From Planomonospora sp. ID82291 (GTDB lineage Bacteria > Actinomycetota > Actinomycetes > Streptosporangiales > Streptosporangiaceae): a stretch of DNA of 64,000 bases. The notes below the pieces were generated by a model. That model made no database searches, was not told the DNA's origin, and saw only the letters and a program-made list of their open reading frames with translations. The first letter of the stretch is position 1; every line of letters starts with the position of its first letter. A program made the position numbers and the translations under genes. This document shows, piece by piece, positions 29,715 to 37,744 of the stretch. The stretch lies in assembly GCF_015711645.1 (NCBI RefSeq), contig NZ_JABTEX010000003.1:124001-188000 (forward strand), written 5' to 3'.

Positions 29715-30133
29715 CCGTTCCCAGCGCACTGGAGCGGCCCTGCGGGGTGCCGTTCATCCGCCGGATGACGGCCCGGATCGCGGTCGCCGCGGCGTTCGCG
29801 CTCAGCCTGCTGCCTCCCGGACGGCTGCGCGCGGTCCTGGCGCTGCTGAGCAGAGGGGCCGGGCCCGCGCGGTACGTCCACGCCAAGGCCGCCCGGGACG
29901 CGGTGCTGGCGGTGAGCCTGACCTGCCTGGGCTCGCACGGCTGCCTGCCGCGATCGCTGGCCACCGCCCTGCTGTGCCGCATCTGGGGGGTGTGGCCGAC
30001 CTGGTGCGCGGGGGTGCGGACGCGACCGCCGTTCGCGGCGCACGCCTGGGTGGAGGCCGACGGCCGCCCGGTGGACGAGGCCGCACCGCCGGGCTATCTC
30101 AGCCCGCTGATCACCGTCGCACCGCGCCCCTGA
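29711..30133 (+). CDS. Lasso leader peptidase (transglutaminase-like, B2)
   Basis: 140 residues. Cysteine protease of the transglutaminase-like lasso B2 family: Cys78 (SHGCLPRSLA), His111 (AAHAWVEADG) and Asp122 (PVDE) form the expected triad. An N-terminal amphipathic or membrane-near segment (about 19-48) is usual. Removes the leader just after the Thr-Gly site so that the synthetase can close the ring. GTG start overlaps the RRE stop. No ABC exporter follows, unlike many lasso clusters. Confidence 0.92.
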   Translation: MTVPSALERPCGVPFIRRMTARIAVAAAFALSLLPPGRLRAVLALLSRGAGPARYVHAKAARDAVLAVSLTCLGSHGCLPRSLATALLCRIWGVWPTWCAGVRTRPPFAAHAWVEADGRPVDEAAPPGYLSPLITVAPRP

Positions 30134-30244
30134 CCGGTGACGCCGACGGGTTCCGGGGTCCAGACGTCTCCTCGGTGCCCGGCGGTGTGGCGGGCGGCTC
30201 CGGGGCGGCCGCGGCCGGCCGCGGGGACGACGGTGATCCGCCGC

Positions 30245-31222
30245 TCACAGGGGCTCGGCGGCGGGGAGGGTGATCCGGTCGACGGCCTCGCGGCGGCGCC
30301 GCTCGGGGCGGCGGTCGTAGCGGGCGGTGGTGGCGGGTGAGGCGTGGCCGACCAGGGCCTGGGCGGTGGCGAGGTCCACGCCCGTGTCGAGCAGCTCGCC
30401 GATGAAGGTGCGGCGGAAGTCGTGGGGGGTGCGCGGTGCGGCTCCGGCCTGGGTCAGCCGCCGGGCCAGGATGTCGGCGACGGCCTGGCCCGTCATGGCC
30501 GCCGGCCCGCCGTCGCGGAACCGCAGGAAGCCCGCCCTGCCGATGGGGCAGAACAGCGCCCCGGAGACGCGGCCCCGCACGGCCAGCCAGCGCTCCAGGC
30601 GGCCGACGGCCTGGGGGGTGAGATAGACCAGGCGCTCCTTGTCGCGCTTGCCGCGCACCCGCAGCGAGCGGGAGGCCGGATCGTAGTCGTCCAGCGTCAA
30701 CCCGGCGATCTCCGCGCGGCGGCAGCCGGTGGAGTACAGCGCGGCGAGCAGGGCGGCGTCGCGGATGCCGGCGGGGGAGTCGTCGGCCTCGCAGGCGGCC
30801 AGGGCCGCGCCGACGACCTCGGCGGGAACGTGCTGGCCGGTGGGCAGACGGGTGTGCTCGACGGTCGGCAGGTCCGCGGCGCGCTGGTATTCCTCGGCGG
30901 TCATCCGCCCGAGCCGCCAGGCCTCCCGCAGCACCCTGCGCAGCGCGACGAGGTGCTTGTTGACGTAGGAGGGGGACCAGCCGCGTTCGGTCATCAGTGC
31001 ACGCAGGCGCACGGTGTGCTCGTAGCGCAGCAGGTGCCAGGGCTGGCCGGCGCCGGAGACGGCCTCGTCGCCGGAGATGAGGACGGCCAGGCGGTCCAGG
31101 CAGCCCCGCATCGCGCGGCGGGACTCGGGACTGGCCAGGGAGTCGAGGTAGACCAGGTAGGGGTCGCGCGCGGGCTCGACGACGGGCCCGGTCGCTGCGG
31201 GGGGAACGGCTGGCAGGCTCAT
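30245..31222 (-). CDS. Tyrosine recombinase (XerC/D-like integrase)
   Basis: 325 residues. N-terminal SAM-like DNA-binding domain (about 20-120) and catalytic domain with all active-site residues: Arg168 (TGCRRAEI), Lys192, His267 and Arg270 (PHDFRR), His293 (VGHASPATT) and Tyr302 (ARYDRRPE). The ATG at 31222 is chosen because TAGGAT ends 7 nt upstream (leaderless); an in-frame upstream ATG would add 39 unlikely residues. Convergent with the lasso cluster, 111 bp away. Phage/ICE partner genes and obvious att repeats are absent, so it could be an integrase remnant or a domesticated recombinase. Confidence 0.9.
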   Translation of the reverse strand: MSLPAVPPAATGPVVEPARDPYLVYLDSLASPESRRAMRGCLDRLAVLISGDEAVSGAGQPWHLLRYEHTVRLRALMTERGWSPSYVNKHLVALRRVLREAWRLGRMTAEEYQRAADLPTVEHTRLPTGQHVPAEVVGAALAACEADDSPAGIRDAALLAALYSTGCRRAEIAGLTLDDYDPASRSLRVRGKRDKERLVYLTPQAVGRLERWLAVRGRVSGALFCPIGRAGFLRFRDGGPAAMTGQAVADILARRLTQAGAAPRTPHDFRRTFIGELLDTGVDLATAQALVGHASPATTARYDRRPERRRREAVDRITLPAAEPL

Positions 31223-31291
31223 CGGGGAGATCCTAACCCTCGACGCGCGGCGTGATCCGGCGGTCCCGGCTCTCGGGAAAGAGCTTTCATA

Positions 31292-31307
31292 ATCTACAAT
31301 GTAAAGG
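31292..31307. promoter_or_regulatory. Copy 4 of recurring motif ATCTACnnnGTAAAGG
   Basis: ATCTACAATGTAAAGG, containing the 9-bp dyad TACA-A-TGTA. Lies 70 bp upstream of the recombinase start. The dyad resembles TACA/TGTA half-sites of BlaI/MecI-type repressors, but that link is conjecture. Confidence 0.45.
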
Positions 31308-31382
31308 AGCTTGGTACGAGCAGAAAGTCGATTCCTCACGTCTAAAAAACCCCGACGACCAGCACCCAGTCGATTGTTCGCC

Positions 31383-32720
31383 CTATTGGGGCTTGTAGTG
31401 AGAGAACACCTCCCGCACCTCCTGGGGTGAGCAGGCCAGTGCGGCCTCGTCGGGGTCGGCGCCGGTGACGTGGGGCAGATGGACGACGATGTCGTACGCG
31501 TCCAGCGCGTTCACCGGCGCGTAGAACGCGCCCAGGCCGGCGCGTTGCACGCTGGCGGTCCGGACGGCGTCGGCGTCGGCGGGCGACAGCCGCCGCAGGT
31601 CGGTGGCGAAGGGGCCGTCGTGGCTGGCGTGCAGGAGGGCGTCGAGGCTGCCGGGCTCCGGGGCGGGCATCGGCGCGAAGAGCGTGCCGGCCATGAACGC
31701 GGCGGCGTCGGAGTTGAGCATGTCGCCGGTTCCCGACGTGGTGCCCATGACCAGGTAGTCCTCGCCCAGCCGGTCTGCCAGGTGCATGCCCGCCGGGGTC
31801 ACCGGGTCCATGCCGGGGAGTACGGCGGGCCCGCGCTGGATGTGGGCGTTGTGGGCGGCCAGGACGATCCGGTCGTGCCTGCGCAGAATCCCCTCGACCG
31901 TGTCGGCGATCTCGGCGTCGCGGTTGTAGAGCACGCTTTGATGGTCACCGCCGGTCATGCCGCGGATGACGGAGTCCAGGGTGAGCGCGTGGCGCATGGA
32001 GCACAGTGCGCGCTCGTATGCTTCGGCGGTGGTGCGCCTGATGTACTCCAGACGCCGGCCCTTCATGCGCGCGGCGAGGCCGGCGAGGCCCGCTGTCAGT
32101 GCGTTCTTCGTCTCGGGCGGAAGCTGCGCGTAGGCGGCCATGGTCGCGGGCGCGACGAACGGGGACGTGGCGGAGAAGGCCGAGGCCGTCTCCCGGATGG
32201 CCGGGTCGGCCTCGAAGCCGGGATCGGCCTGCGCGAGGAAGGTGAGCGCGGCGTCCAGGGCGGGGATCAGGGAGGCGTTCTGGCCTCCCAGGTCGATGCC
32301 GTAGAAGCCGACCGGGTGCTCGGCGGAGGCGTTGTGCTCGCGCATCCATTCCAGGTGGCTGCCCATCTGGCGCCACAGGCCCATCAGTGAGGTCAGGCCG
32401 CCCGCCATGACCTCGCCGAGCCGGTCGTGGCCGCCGCCGCGGACCCAGGTGTCGGCCTGCCATCCCTCCGTGAAACCGGTCTCCATCGCGTAGGCGCCGA
32501 AACCGTGCCGCTCGGTCAGGTGGCGCAGGAGGCGGTGGCGCAGTTCGTAGGACTCGCGGTTGTAGTGCGCGCTCTCGCCGATCGCCACCACCCGCGCGTC
32601 CCCGATCGCCTCGTCCAGCCATTCCAGGTCGTCCAGCGCTGCGGCCGGATCGAGCGTGCGCAGGGGGGTCACGGCTGCGTTGCTGAGCCGGGTCGGCGGT
32701 GCGGTCGTGTGTGCGGTCAT
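31383..32720 (-). CDS. Erythromycin-esterase family protein
   Basis: 445 residues. Family landmarks: RVVAIGESAHYNRESYELRHRLLRHLTERHGFGAYAMETGF near residue 45 (catalytic His and Glu region), FYGIDLGG, RIVLAAHNAHIQRG and YLVMGTTSGTG. Members hydrolyse macrolide lactones (EreA/B) or related esters; true resistance enzymes are a minority of the family. ATG with AAGGAT 8 nt upstream. Divergent from an HTH regulator across 59 bp that contain an inverted repeat, so it looks like an inducible gene. Could protect against a macrolide, but this is inference. Confidence 0.88.
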   Translation of the reverse strand: MTAHTTAPPTRLSNAAVTPLRTLDPAAALDDLEWLDEAIGDARVVAIGESAHYNRESYELRHRLLRHLTERHGFGAYAMETGFTEGWQADTWVRGGGHDRLGEVMAGGLTSLMGLWRQMGSHLEWMREHNASAEHPVGFYGIDLGGQNASLIPALDAALTFLAQADPGFEADPAIRETASAFSATSPFVAPATMAAYAQLPPETKNALTAGLAGLAARMKGRRLEYIRRTTAEAYERALCSMRHALTLDSVIRGMTGGDHQSVLYNRDAEIADTVEGILRRHDRIVLAAHNAHIQRGPAVLPGMDPVTPAGMHLADRLGEDYLVMGTTSGTGDMLNSDAAAFMAGTLFAPMPAPEPGSLDALLHASHDGPFATDLRRLSPADADAVRTASVQRAGLGAFYAPVNALDAYDIVVHLPHVTGADPDEAALACSPQEVREVFSHYKPQ

Positions 32721-32736
32721 CGAGATCCTTCGAATA

Positions 32737-32753
32737 GTTCCAACTTTGGGAAC
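32737..32753. promoter_or_regulatory. Inverted repeat GTTCC-N7-GGAAC between esterase and regulator
   Basis: 17-bp dyad 17 bp upstream of the esterase start and 27 bp upstream of the regulator start. The likely operator of the HTH protein at 32780. Confidence 0.5.
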
Positions 32754-32779
32754 AGTACCATATATGGGAGTATCGGTTC

Positions 32780-33331
32780 GTGGACACCCTTGAACTGATC
32801 TTGCATCCGGTCCGGTTGCGCATCATGTGGGCGCTGTCGGGTGGTCGCACCCGGACCACGTCCGACCTGTGCGAGAGCCTGACCGATGTGCCGAGGACCA
32901 CCCTGTACCGGCACGTCGGCATGCTCGCCGACGCCGGGCTGCTGGAAGTCGTCGGCGAGCAGCGGGTGCGAGGGATGATCGAGCGCCACTACCGCCTCCG
33001 GCGCGACGCCCTCCACGTCGACCTCGACACGGCCCGGGCCATGTCGAACGAAGACCACCGTCACGGGTTCGCGGTGGCCATGGCGGCGCTGCTCGCCGAG
33101 TTCAACGCCTATCTCGATCGGCCGGGAGCCGATCCGGCCGCGGATCGGGTGGGGTATCGGCAGGGAACGTTGTGGCTCAGCCCGGAGGAGATGGAGGAGG
33201 TCGCGGGTGAGTTGCTGGAGGTGCTCAGAGCCCGGGCGGGGAACGGGCCCGCACCGGGGCGTCGACCGCATGTGATCAGCGCGATCTTCTTCCCGACGGA
33301 ACAGCGGAACCAGGAGGACGGGGGCTCGTGA
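32780..33331 (+). CDS. ArsR-like winged-helix regulator (HTH_20)
   Basis: 183 residues. The N-terminal winged helix (LILHPVRLRIMWALSGGRTRTTSDLCESLTDVPRTTLYRHVGMLADAGLLEVVGEQRVRG, split here into its helices) belongs to the ArsR/PadR-like HTH_20 group. A C-terminal helical domain (about 75-165) would bind effector or dimerise. GTG start with GGGAG about 10 nt upstream. Divergent from the erythromycin-esterase gene and probably its repressor through the dyad at 32737-32753. Confidence 0.87.
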   Translation: MDTLELILHPVRLRIMWALSGGRTRTTSDLCESLTDVPRTTLYRHVGMLADAGLLEVVGEQRVRGMIERHYRLRRDALHVDLDTARAMSNEDHRHGFAVAMAALLAEFNAYLDRPGADPAADRVGYRQGTLWLSPEEMEEVAGELLEVLRARAGNGPAPGRRPHVISAIFFPTEQRNQEDGGS

Positions 33332-33415
33332 ACTCAGGCGATCGAGCCTCGCCGGCCGATTGGAAGGGATGTTTCGGTCCGATATGGTCTCCGGTGGCCG
33401 ATCGAGAGGGGTCTC

Positions 33416-34504
33416 ATGCCGGAGACGCTGAGCAGGCGGGCGCTCAACCGGGCGACGTTGGAGCGGCAGTTGCTGCTCTCCCGGGCGGGGCTGAGCGCCC
33501 TGGAGGCGGTCCGGCACCTGTACGGCATGCAGGCGCAGGCTCCCGCCCCACCGTACGTGGGGTTGTGGAGCCGGTTGGAGGGGTTCGCGCCCGATGACCT
33601 GTCGCGGTTGCTCTACGACCGGCGGGTGGTGCGGCTGGCGCTGATGCGTTCCACCATCCATCTGGTGACGGCGGAGGACTGCCTGGTGCTGCGCGCTCTG
33701 CTGGCGCCGACGCTGGAGCGGGGGCTGCGGGGGCGGAAGGGGCTGGCGGGTCTGGATCCGGCGGAGGTCGCGCGGGTGGGCCGGGAGCTGGTGGAGGAGC
33801 GTCCGCTGACCTTCCGGGAGCTGGGGGCGGCGCTGGCCGGGCGGTGGCCGGAGCGGGATCCCGCCGATCTGGTGGCGGCGGTGCGGGAGACGGTGCCGCT
33901 GGTGCAGGTGCCGCCGCGGGGCGTGTGGGGGGTGGGCGGGCAGCCGGCGCACACGAGTGCGGAGGCGTGGCTGGGCCGTGCGCCGGACGGGGCGGCGGGG
34001 CCGGCGGAGATGGTGCGGCGGTATCTGGCGGCCTACGGTCCGGCGTCGGTGATGGACGTGCAGCAGTGGTCGGGGATGACGAGGCTGGGAGAGGTCGTCC
34101 GGGGGATGGGGCTGCGGGTCTTCGCGACCGAGGACGGCGTCGAGGTGGTGGATCTGCCGGAGGCGGTGCTGCCGGATCCGGATGCGCCGGCGCCGGTGCG
34201 TTACCTGGCGGAGTTCGACAACGTGCTGCTGTCGTTCTCGGCGCGGACGCGGACGCGGATCATGGCGGACGAGTACCGGCGGCGGGTGTTCACGGTGAAC
34301 GGGATCATCAGGGCGACGGTGCTGGTGGACGGGTTCGTGCGGGGGTTGTGGCGGGTGGTGTCGGGTCGGGGTGAGGCGGTGCTGGAGGTGGAGCCGTTCG
34401 CGCCGGTGACGGCGGTGCAGCGGGGGGAGCTGGAGGTGGAGGGGCTGCGGATGCTGGAGCTGTTCGCTCCGTCGGCGGAGGTGCGGGGGGTGCGGTTCGT
34501 GTGA
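33416..34504 (+). CDS. AlkZ-like (HTH_42) DNA glycosylase family protein
   Basis: 362 residues of the HTH_42 superfamily, formerly annotated as winged-helix DNA-binding proteins. Near the N-terminus, HLYGMQAQAPAPPYVGLWSRL contains Gln39-Ala-Gln41, matching the catalytic QxQ motif of AlkZ from the azinomycin B producer. Further family segments are VRLALMRSTIHLVTAEDC, YLAAYGPASVMDVQQWSG and EFDNVLLSF. AlkZ enzymes unhook interstrand crosslinks and remove N-alkylated bases. ATG start, monocistronic. Possible roles are general alkylation repair or self-resistance to a genotoxin; none is encoded here. Confidence 0.85.
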   Translation: MPETLSRRALNRATLERQLLLSRAGLSALEAVRHLYGMQAQAPAPPYVGLWSRLEGFAPDDLSRLLYDRRVVRLALMRSTIHLVTAEDCLVLRALLAPTLERGLRGRKGLAGLDPAEVARVGRELVEERPLTFRELGAALAGRWPERDPADLVAAVRETVPLVQVPPRGVWGVGGQPAHTSAEAWLGRAPDGAAGPAEMVRRYLAAYGPASVMDVQQWSGMTRLGEVVRGMGLRVFATEDGVEVVDLPEAVLPDPDAPAPVRYLAEFDNVLLSFSARTRTRIMADEYRRRVFTVNGIIRATVLVDGFVRGLWRVVSGRGEAVLEVEPFAPVTAVQRGELEVEGLRMLELFAPSAEVRGVRFV

Positions 34505-34582
34505 TCGGCCGCGTCTGATCGGCAGGGCCAATTGTGGGAATTGGCCGTTCTCCGGGTCGTGGTTCCCATCCATGATGGGCGC

Positions 34583-35224
34583 ATGGTCTCTGCGGGCGCG
34601 GTGGCGGGCATGGCGGCGGTGGCGTTGGGGATGGTGCTGACCCCGGGGCCCAACATGATCTATCTGGTGTCGCGGTCGGTGGCGCAGGGGCGCCGGGCGG
34701 GGCTGGTCTCGCTGCTGGGGGTGGCGGGGGGTTTCCTGGTCTACCTGGCGGCGGTGGTCGCGGGGATCACGGCGGTGTTCGCCGTGGTGCCCGCGGCCTA
34801 CACGGCGGTCAAGCTGGCCGGGGCGGCGTATCTGCTCTGGCTGGCCTGGTGCGCGGTGCGGCCGGGCGGGGGGTCGGTCTTCGCGCTGCGGGAGCCGGCG
34901 CCGGACCGGCCGGCGCGGTTGTTCGTGATGGGGCTGGTCACGAGTCTGCTCAATCCGAAGCTGGCGGTCATGTACGTGTCGCTGCTGCCGCAGTTCGTGG
35001 ATCCGGCGCGGGGGGACGTGGCGGGGCAGAGCCTGGTCCTGGGGCTCACGCAGATCGCGGTGGCGGTGTCGGGCAACGGGATGTTCGTGCTGATGGCGGG
35101 GTCGGTGGCGGTGTTCCTGGCCCGTCGGCCGGTGTGGGCGCGGGTGCAGCGCCACCTGATGGGGGCGGTGCTGGGCGGGCTGGCGGTACATCTGATCGCG
35201 GACCGCTCCCCGGCGGGGGGCTGA
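34583..35224 (+). CDS. LysE/RhtB family amino-acid exporter
   Basis: 213 residues with about six membrane helices. The LysE signature is LGMVLTPGPNMIYLVSRSVAQGRRAGLVSLLGVAGG at the N-terminus, plus KLAGAAYLLWLAWCAVR and GLVTSLLNPKLAVMYVSLLPQF. Exports amino acids or homoserine-like metabolites. The ATG at 34583 is chosen because CATGAT ends 6 nt upstream and the first helix starts there. Monocistronic. Confidence 0.92.
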   Translation: MVSAGAVAGMAAVALGMVLTPGPNMIYLVSRSVAQGRRAGLVSLLGVAGGFLVYLAAVVAGITAVFAVVPAAYTAVKLAGAAYLLWLAWCAVRPGGGSVFALREPAPDRPARLFVMGLVTSLLNPKLAVMYVSLLPQFVDPARGDVAGQSLVLGLTQIAVAVSGNGMFVLMAGSVAVFLARRPVWARVQRHLMGAVLGGLAVHLIADRSPAGG

Positions 35225-35331
35225 TCGCGGGCCGTTCCCCGGCGGGTGAGGGGCCTGGGGTCGCCCGGCCACCGGGGCGACGCGGCGGCGGCGGTGATGG
35301 CGGCGGCGGTGATGGCGGCGGCGAACGGATG

Positions 35332-35349
35332 TTACCAACAAGTCAGTAA
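35332..35349. promoter_or_regulatory. TetR-type palindrome TTACnnACnnGTnnGTAA
   Basis: TTACCAACAAGTCAGTAA, symmetric at 12 of 18 positions with the spacing typical of TetR-family operators. It overlaps the start of two direct repeats of CTTGTAA (35350-35356, 35363-35369). Lies 85 bp upstream of the secreted SGNH hydrolase. No TetR gene is in the window. Confidence 0.5.
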
Positions 35350-35433
35350 CTTGTAATGCGAGCTTGTAAATCCGGTGGTGCGGGCGGACATTCTGAGCAT
35401 CCCAGCTGATCGGGGAGGACCCAGGAGGCCAGA

Positions 35434-36261
35434 TTGAAGCTCCCGCGCCGGGCACTCGTCCTGCTCACCGCACTGAGCGCCGCGCTCGCCCCGGGGGCGG
35501 TCGCGGCGGGGACCGCGCAGGCGTCGCGGGCCGTCACGTCGATGGCCTCGATGGGCGACTCCATCACGCAGGGGTTCAACGCCTGCGGTTTCTACGTCGA
35601 CTGTCCGTCCAGGTCCTGGTCAACCGGCTCGAGTTCGTCGGTGCGCAGCCACTATCGGCGGCTGCGGGAGGTCAACGCCGATCTGGTGGCCCACAACGTG
35701 AGCCGTTCGGGGGCCAGGGTCGCCGATCTGCAGGGTCAGGCCGAGCGGGCCGTCGCGGCCGGGGCGGGGTACGTGACGGTCCTGATCGGCGCCAACGACG
35801 CCTGCACGTCGTCGGAGGCGGGGATGACGTCGGTGGCCGACTTCGAGGCGAGGTTCCGTACGGCGATGCGGACGCTCGCGCAGGGGGTGCCGGAGGCGAC
35901 GGTGTTCGTGGCGAGCATTCCCGACGTCAAGCGGTTGTGGGAGGTCGGGAGGGGCAGTTCCTCGGCCCGGGCGGCGTGGGCGGCGCTGAACATCTGCCAG
36001 TCGATGCTGGCGCGGCCGCGTTCGACGGATCAGGCGGATGCGGAGCGGCGGGATCGGGTGCGCCAGCGGGTGGCCGATTTCAACGCGGTGCTGGAGCGGG
36101 TCTGCGCCGAGCAGGCCGGGTGCCGGTACGACGGCGGGGCGGTGTTCGGTTATCCGTTCGAACTGTCGCACATGAGCCGCTGGGACTACTTCCATCCCAA
36201 CGCGGCCGGGCAGCGGCTGCTGGCCGAGGTGACCTATCCGCCGGCGGGGCTCGACGGGTGA
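35434..36261 (+). CDS. Secreted SGNH/GDSL hydrolase
   Basis: 275 residues with a signal peptide (about 1-31, cleavage near AQA-S). All four SGNH blocks are intact: Ser43 (MGDSITQGF), Gly93, Asn121 (IGANDAC) and Asp251/His254 (WDYFHPN). Clearly paralogous to the gene at 8919-9887 across the full length, including the shared segments SIPDVKRLW and DGGAVF. TTG start with GGAGG 9 nt upstream. Its promoter region carries a TetR-type palindrome. Secreted esterase or lipase. Confidence 0.92.
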   Translation: MKLPRRALVLLTALSAALAPGAVAAGTAQASRAVTSMASMGDSITQGFNACGFYVDCPSRSWSTGSSSSVRSHYRRLREVNADLVAHNVSRSGARVADLQGQAERAVAAGAGYVTVLIGANDACTSSEAGMTSVADFEARFRTAMRTLAQGVPEATVFVASIPDVKRLWEVGRGSSSARAAWAALNICQSMLARPRSTDQADAERRDRVRQRVADFNAVLERVCAEQAGCRYDGGAVFGYPFELSHMSRWDYFHPNAAGQRLLAEVTYPPAGLDG

Positions 36262-36309
36262 TCCGCGGGCGGGTGCGTGCGGTGGTCGCCGGGTGCCGCG
36301 GGGCGGCGT

Positions 36310-37248
36310 TCAGCCGGTCGCCTCGCGGTAGCGGTGGGCGAGGGTGCGCAGGAGGTCGCGAAGTTCGGGCGGGTCCAGGACGGTGAAGGGCAGGCCGAGG
36401 GTGCCGAGGAAGGCGGCCACGTGGTGCAGGGACTCGCCGCCGGTCTCCAGGACGCCGTCGTCGTGCAGGAGGCCGGCGGTGGGCGGCAGGACCTGGGAGA
36501 TCTGGTCCAGGGGGGCGTGCAGGCGGACCCGGGCCGGGTGGCTCCAGGCGGTGGAGGCGACGCCGCGGACGACGTGGGTGGCGGCGTCGTCGGGGGGAGT
36601 GCGGGGGGTGAAGCGGGGGCCGTTGGGGGTGCGCAGGGCGATGCGGTCGGCGCGGAAGGTGCGCCAGTCGGCACGGCCGGTGTCCCAGGCGAGCAGGTAC
36701 CAGCGGCGGCCGGTGTAGACGAGGCGGTGGGGTTCGGCGGTGCGCGGGCCGGTGGTGCCGTCGTGGCTGCGGTAGTCGAAGCGCAGCTGCTCGTGGTCGC
36801 GGACGGCGGCGGCGACGGCGGTGAGCGTCGCGGCGTCGACGGTGGGGCCGCGGCGGGCGACGGAGACGGTGGCCGCGCCCACGGCGTCGATGCGGTGCCG
36901 TAGCCGGGAGGGGAGCGTCTGCTGGAGTTTGGCCAGGGCGCGCAGCGCGGTCTCCTCCAGCCCGGTGACGGTGCCGGCGGCCGCGGCGTGCAGGCTGACG
37001 GCCACGGCGACGGCTTCGTCGTCGTCGAGGATCAGCGGGGGCAGGGTGGCGCCGGCGCCGAGGCGGTAGCCGCCCGCGGGGCCGGTGGCCGAGTGGATGC
37101 GGTAGCCGAGGATGCGCAGCCGTTCGACGTCGTTGCGCACGGTGCGGGTGGTGACGCCGAGCCGGTCGGCGAGTTCGGGACCGGGCCAGTCGGGGCGTGA
37201 CTGCAGCAGGGCCAGGAGGCGCAGGAGCCGGACCGAGGTTTCCACCAC
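36310..37248 (-). CDS. WYL-domain regulator (paralogue of 43541-44500)
   Basis: 312 residues. HTH_11 winged helix (RPDWPGPELADRLGVTTRTVRNDVERLRILGYRIH split across helices) with the wing GGYRLGAGATLPPLILDDDEAVAVAVSL, then a WYL domain from about 140 (LRFDYRSHDG ... RRWYLLAWDTGRADWRTFRADRI) and a C-terminal WCX extension. GTG start; CAGACT ends 6 nt upstream (leaderless). An inverted repeat is centred 31 bp upstream. Divergent from the VOC/YdeI operon, which it probably controls along with itself. Confidence 0.93.
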   Translation of the reverse strand: MVETSVRLLRLLALLQSRPDWPGPELADRLGVTTRTVRNDVERLRILGYRIHSATGPAGGYRLGAGATLPPLILDDDEAVAVAVSLHAAAAGTVTGLEETALRALAKLQQTLPSRLRHRIDAVGAATVSVARRGPTVDAATLTAVAAAVRDHEQLRFDYRSHDGTTGPRTAEPHRLVYTGRRWYLLAWDTGRADWRTFRADRIALRTPNGPRFTPRTPPDDAATHVVRGVASTAWSHPARVRLHAPLDQISQVLPPTAGLLHDDGVLETGGESLHHVAAFLGTLGLPFTVLDPPELRDLLRTLAHRYREATG

Positions 37249-37268
37249 TTCTTCAGTCTGCCAGGAGT

Positions 37269-37289
37269 CGAGGAACCGTATGTTCCTCG
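37269..37289. promoter_or_regulatory. Operator CGAGGAAC-N5-GTTCCTCG of the WYL/VOC locus
   Basis: Perfect 8-bp arms; an extra half-site GTTCCTAG follows at 37293-37300, overlapping the VOC -10 (TAGAGT, 37298-37303). Contains AGGA-N9-TCCT, the same geometry as the dyad at 43498-43520 beside the paralogous WYL gene. Confidence 0.7.
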
Positions 37290-37333
37290 ATCGTTCCTAG
37301 AGTCCGGGGAGGGACAGCGAGAGGGGCAGTCGT

Positions 37334-37744
37334 ATGTTGCGAGGACCGGCCACCGTCAACATCTGGGCCGACGACCTGGAGGCGGCCAGGACGTGGTACG
37401 CCGAGCTGCTGGGCGCGGAGCCGTACTTCGAGGCGCCGGGTGGCGGCCGGCCGGCCGCCTACTACGAGTTCAGGATCGGCGACCACCTGACCGAGCTGGG
37501 GTTGATCGACCGGCGCTACGCTCCGGCGGGCGCGGACGGCGCGGGTCCGGGGGGCGCGGTGCTGCACTGGCACGTCGACGACGTGCGGGCGGCGCTGGAC
37601 CGGCTGCTGTCCATGGGGGCCGTGCCGTACATGCCGCTCACCGAGCGCGGTCCCGGGTTCGTCACCGCTTCGGTGGTCGACCCGTTCGGCAACGTGCTCG
37701 GCGTCATGTACAACCGGCACTATCTGGAGGTCGTGGGCCGATGA
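37334..37744 (+). CDS. VOC-family (glyoxalase/bleomycin-resistance fold) protein
   Basis: 136 residues, two beta-alpha-beta-beta-beta modules: VNIWADDLEAARTWYAELLGAEPYF and LHWHVDDVRAALDRLLSMGAVPYM ... VDPFGNVLGVMYN. The family spans metal-dependent lyases, dioxygenases and drug-binding proteins; the function here is not assignable. ATG with GAGGGG 7 nt upstream. The stop overlaps the start of the YdeI-like gene (ATGA). Divergent from the WYL regulator. Confidence 0.9.
   Translation: MLRGPATVNIWADDLEAARTWYAELLGAEPYFEAPGGGRPAAYYEFRIGDHLTELGLIDRRYAPAGADGAGPGGAVLHWHVDDVRAALDRLLSMGAVPYMPLTERGPGFVTASVVDPFGNVLGVMYNRHYLEVVGR

Noticed and set aside
30245-31222. An integrated element defined by the tyrosine recombinase
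   Set aside because: No tRNA, excisionase, replication gene or att-like direct repeats were seen within the window.
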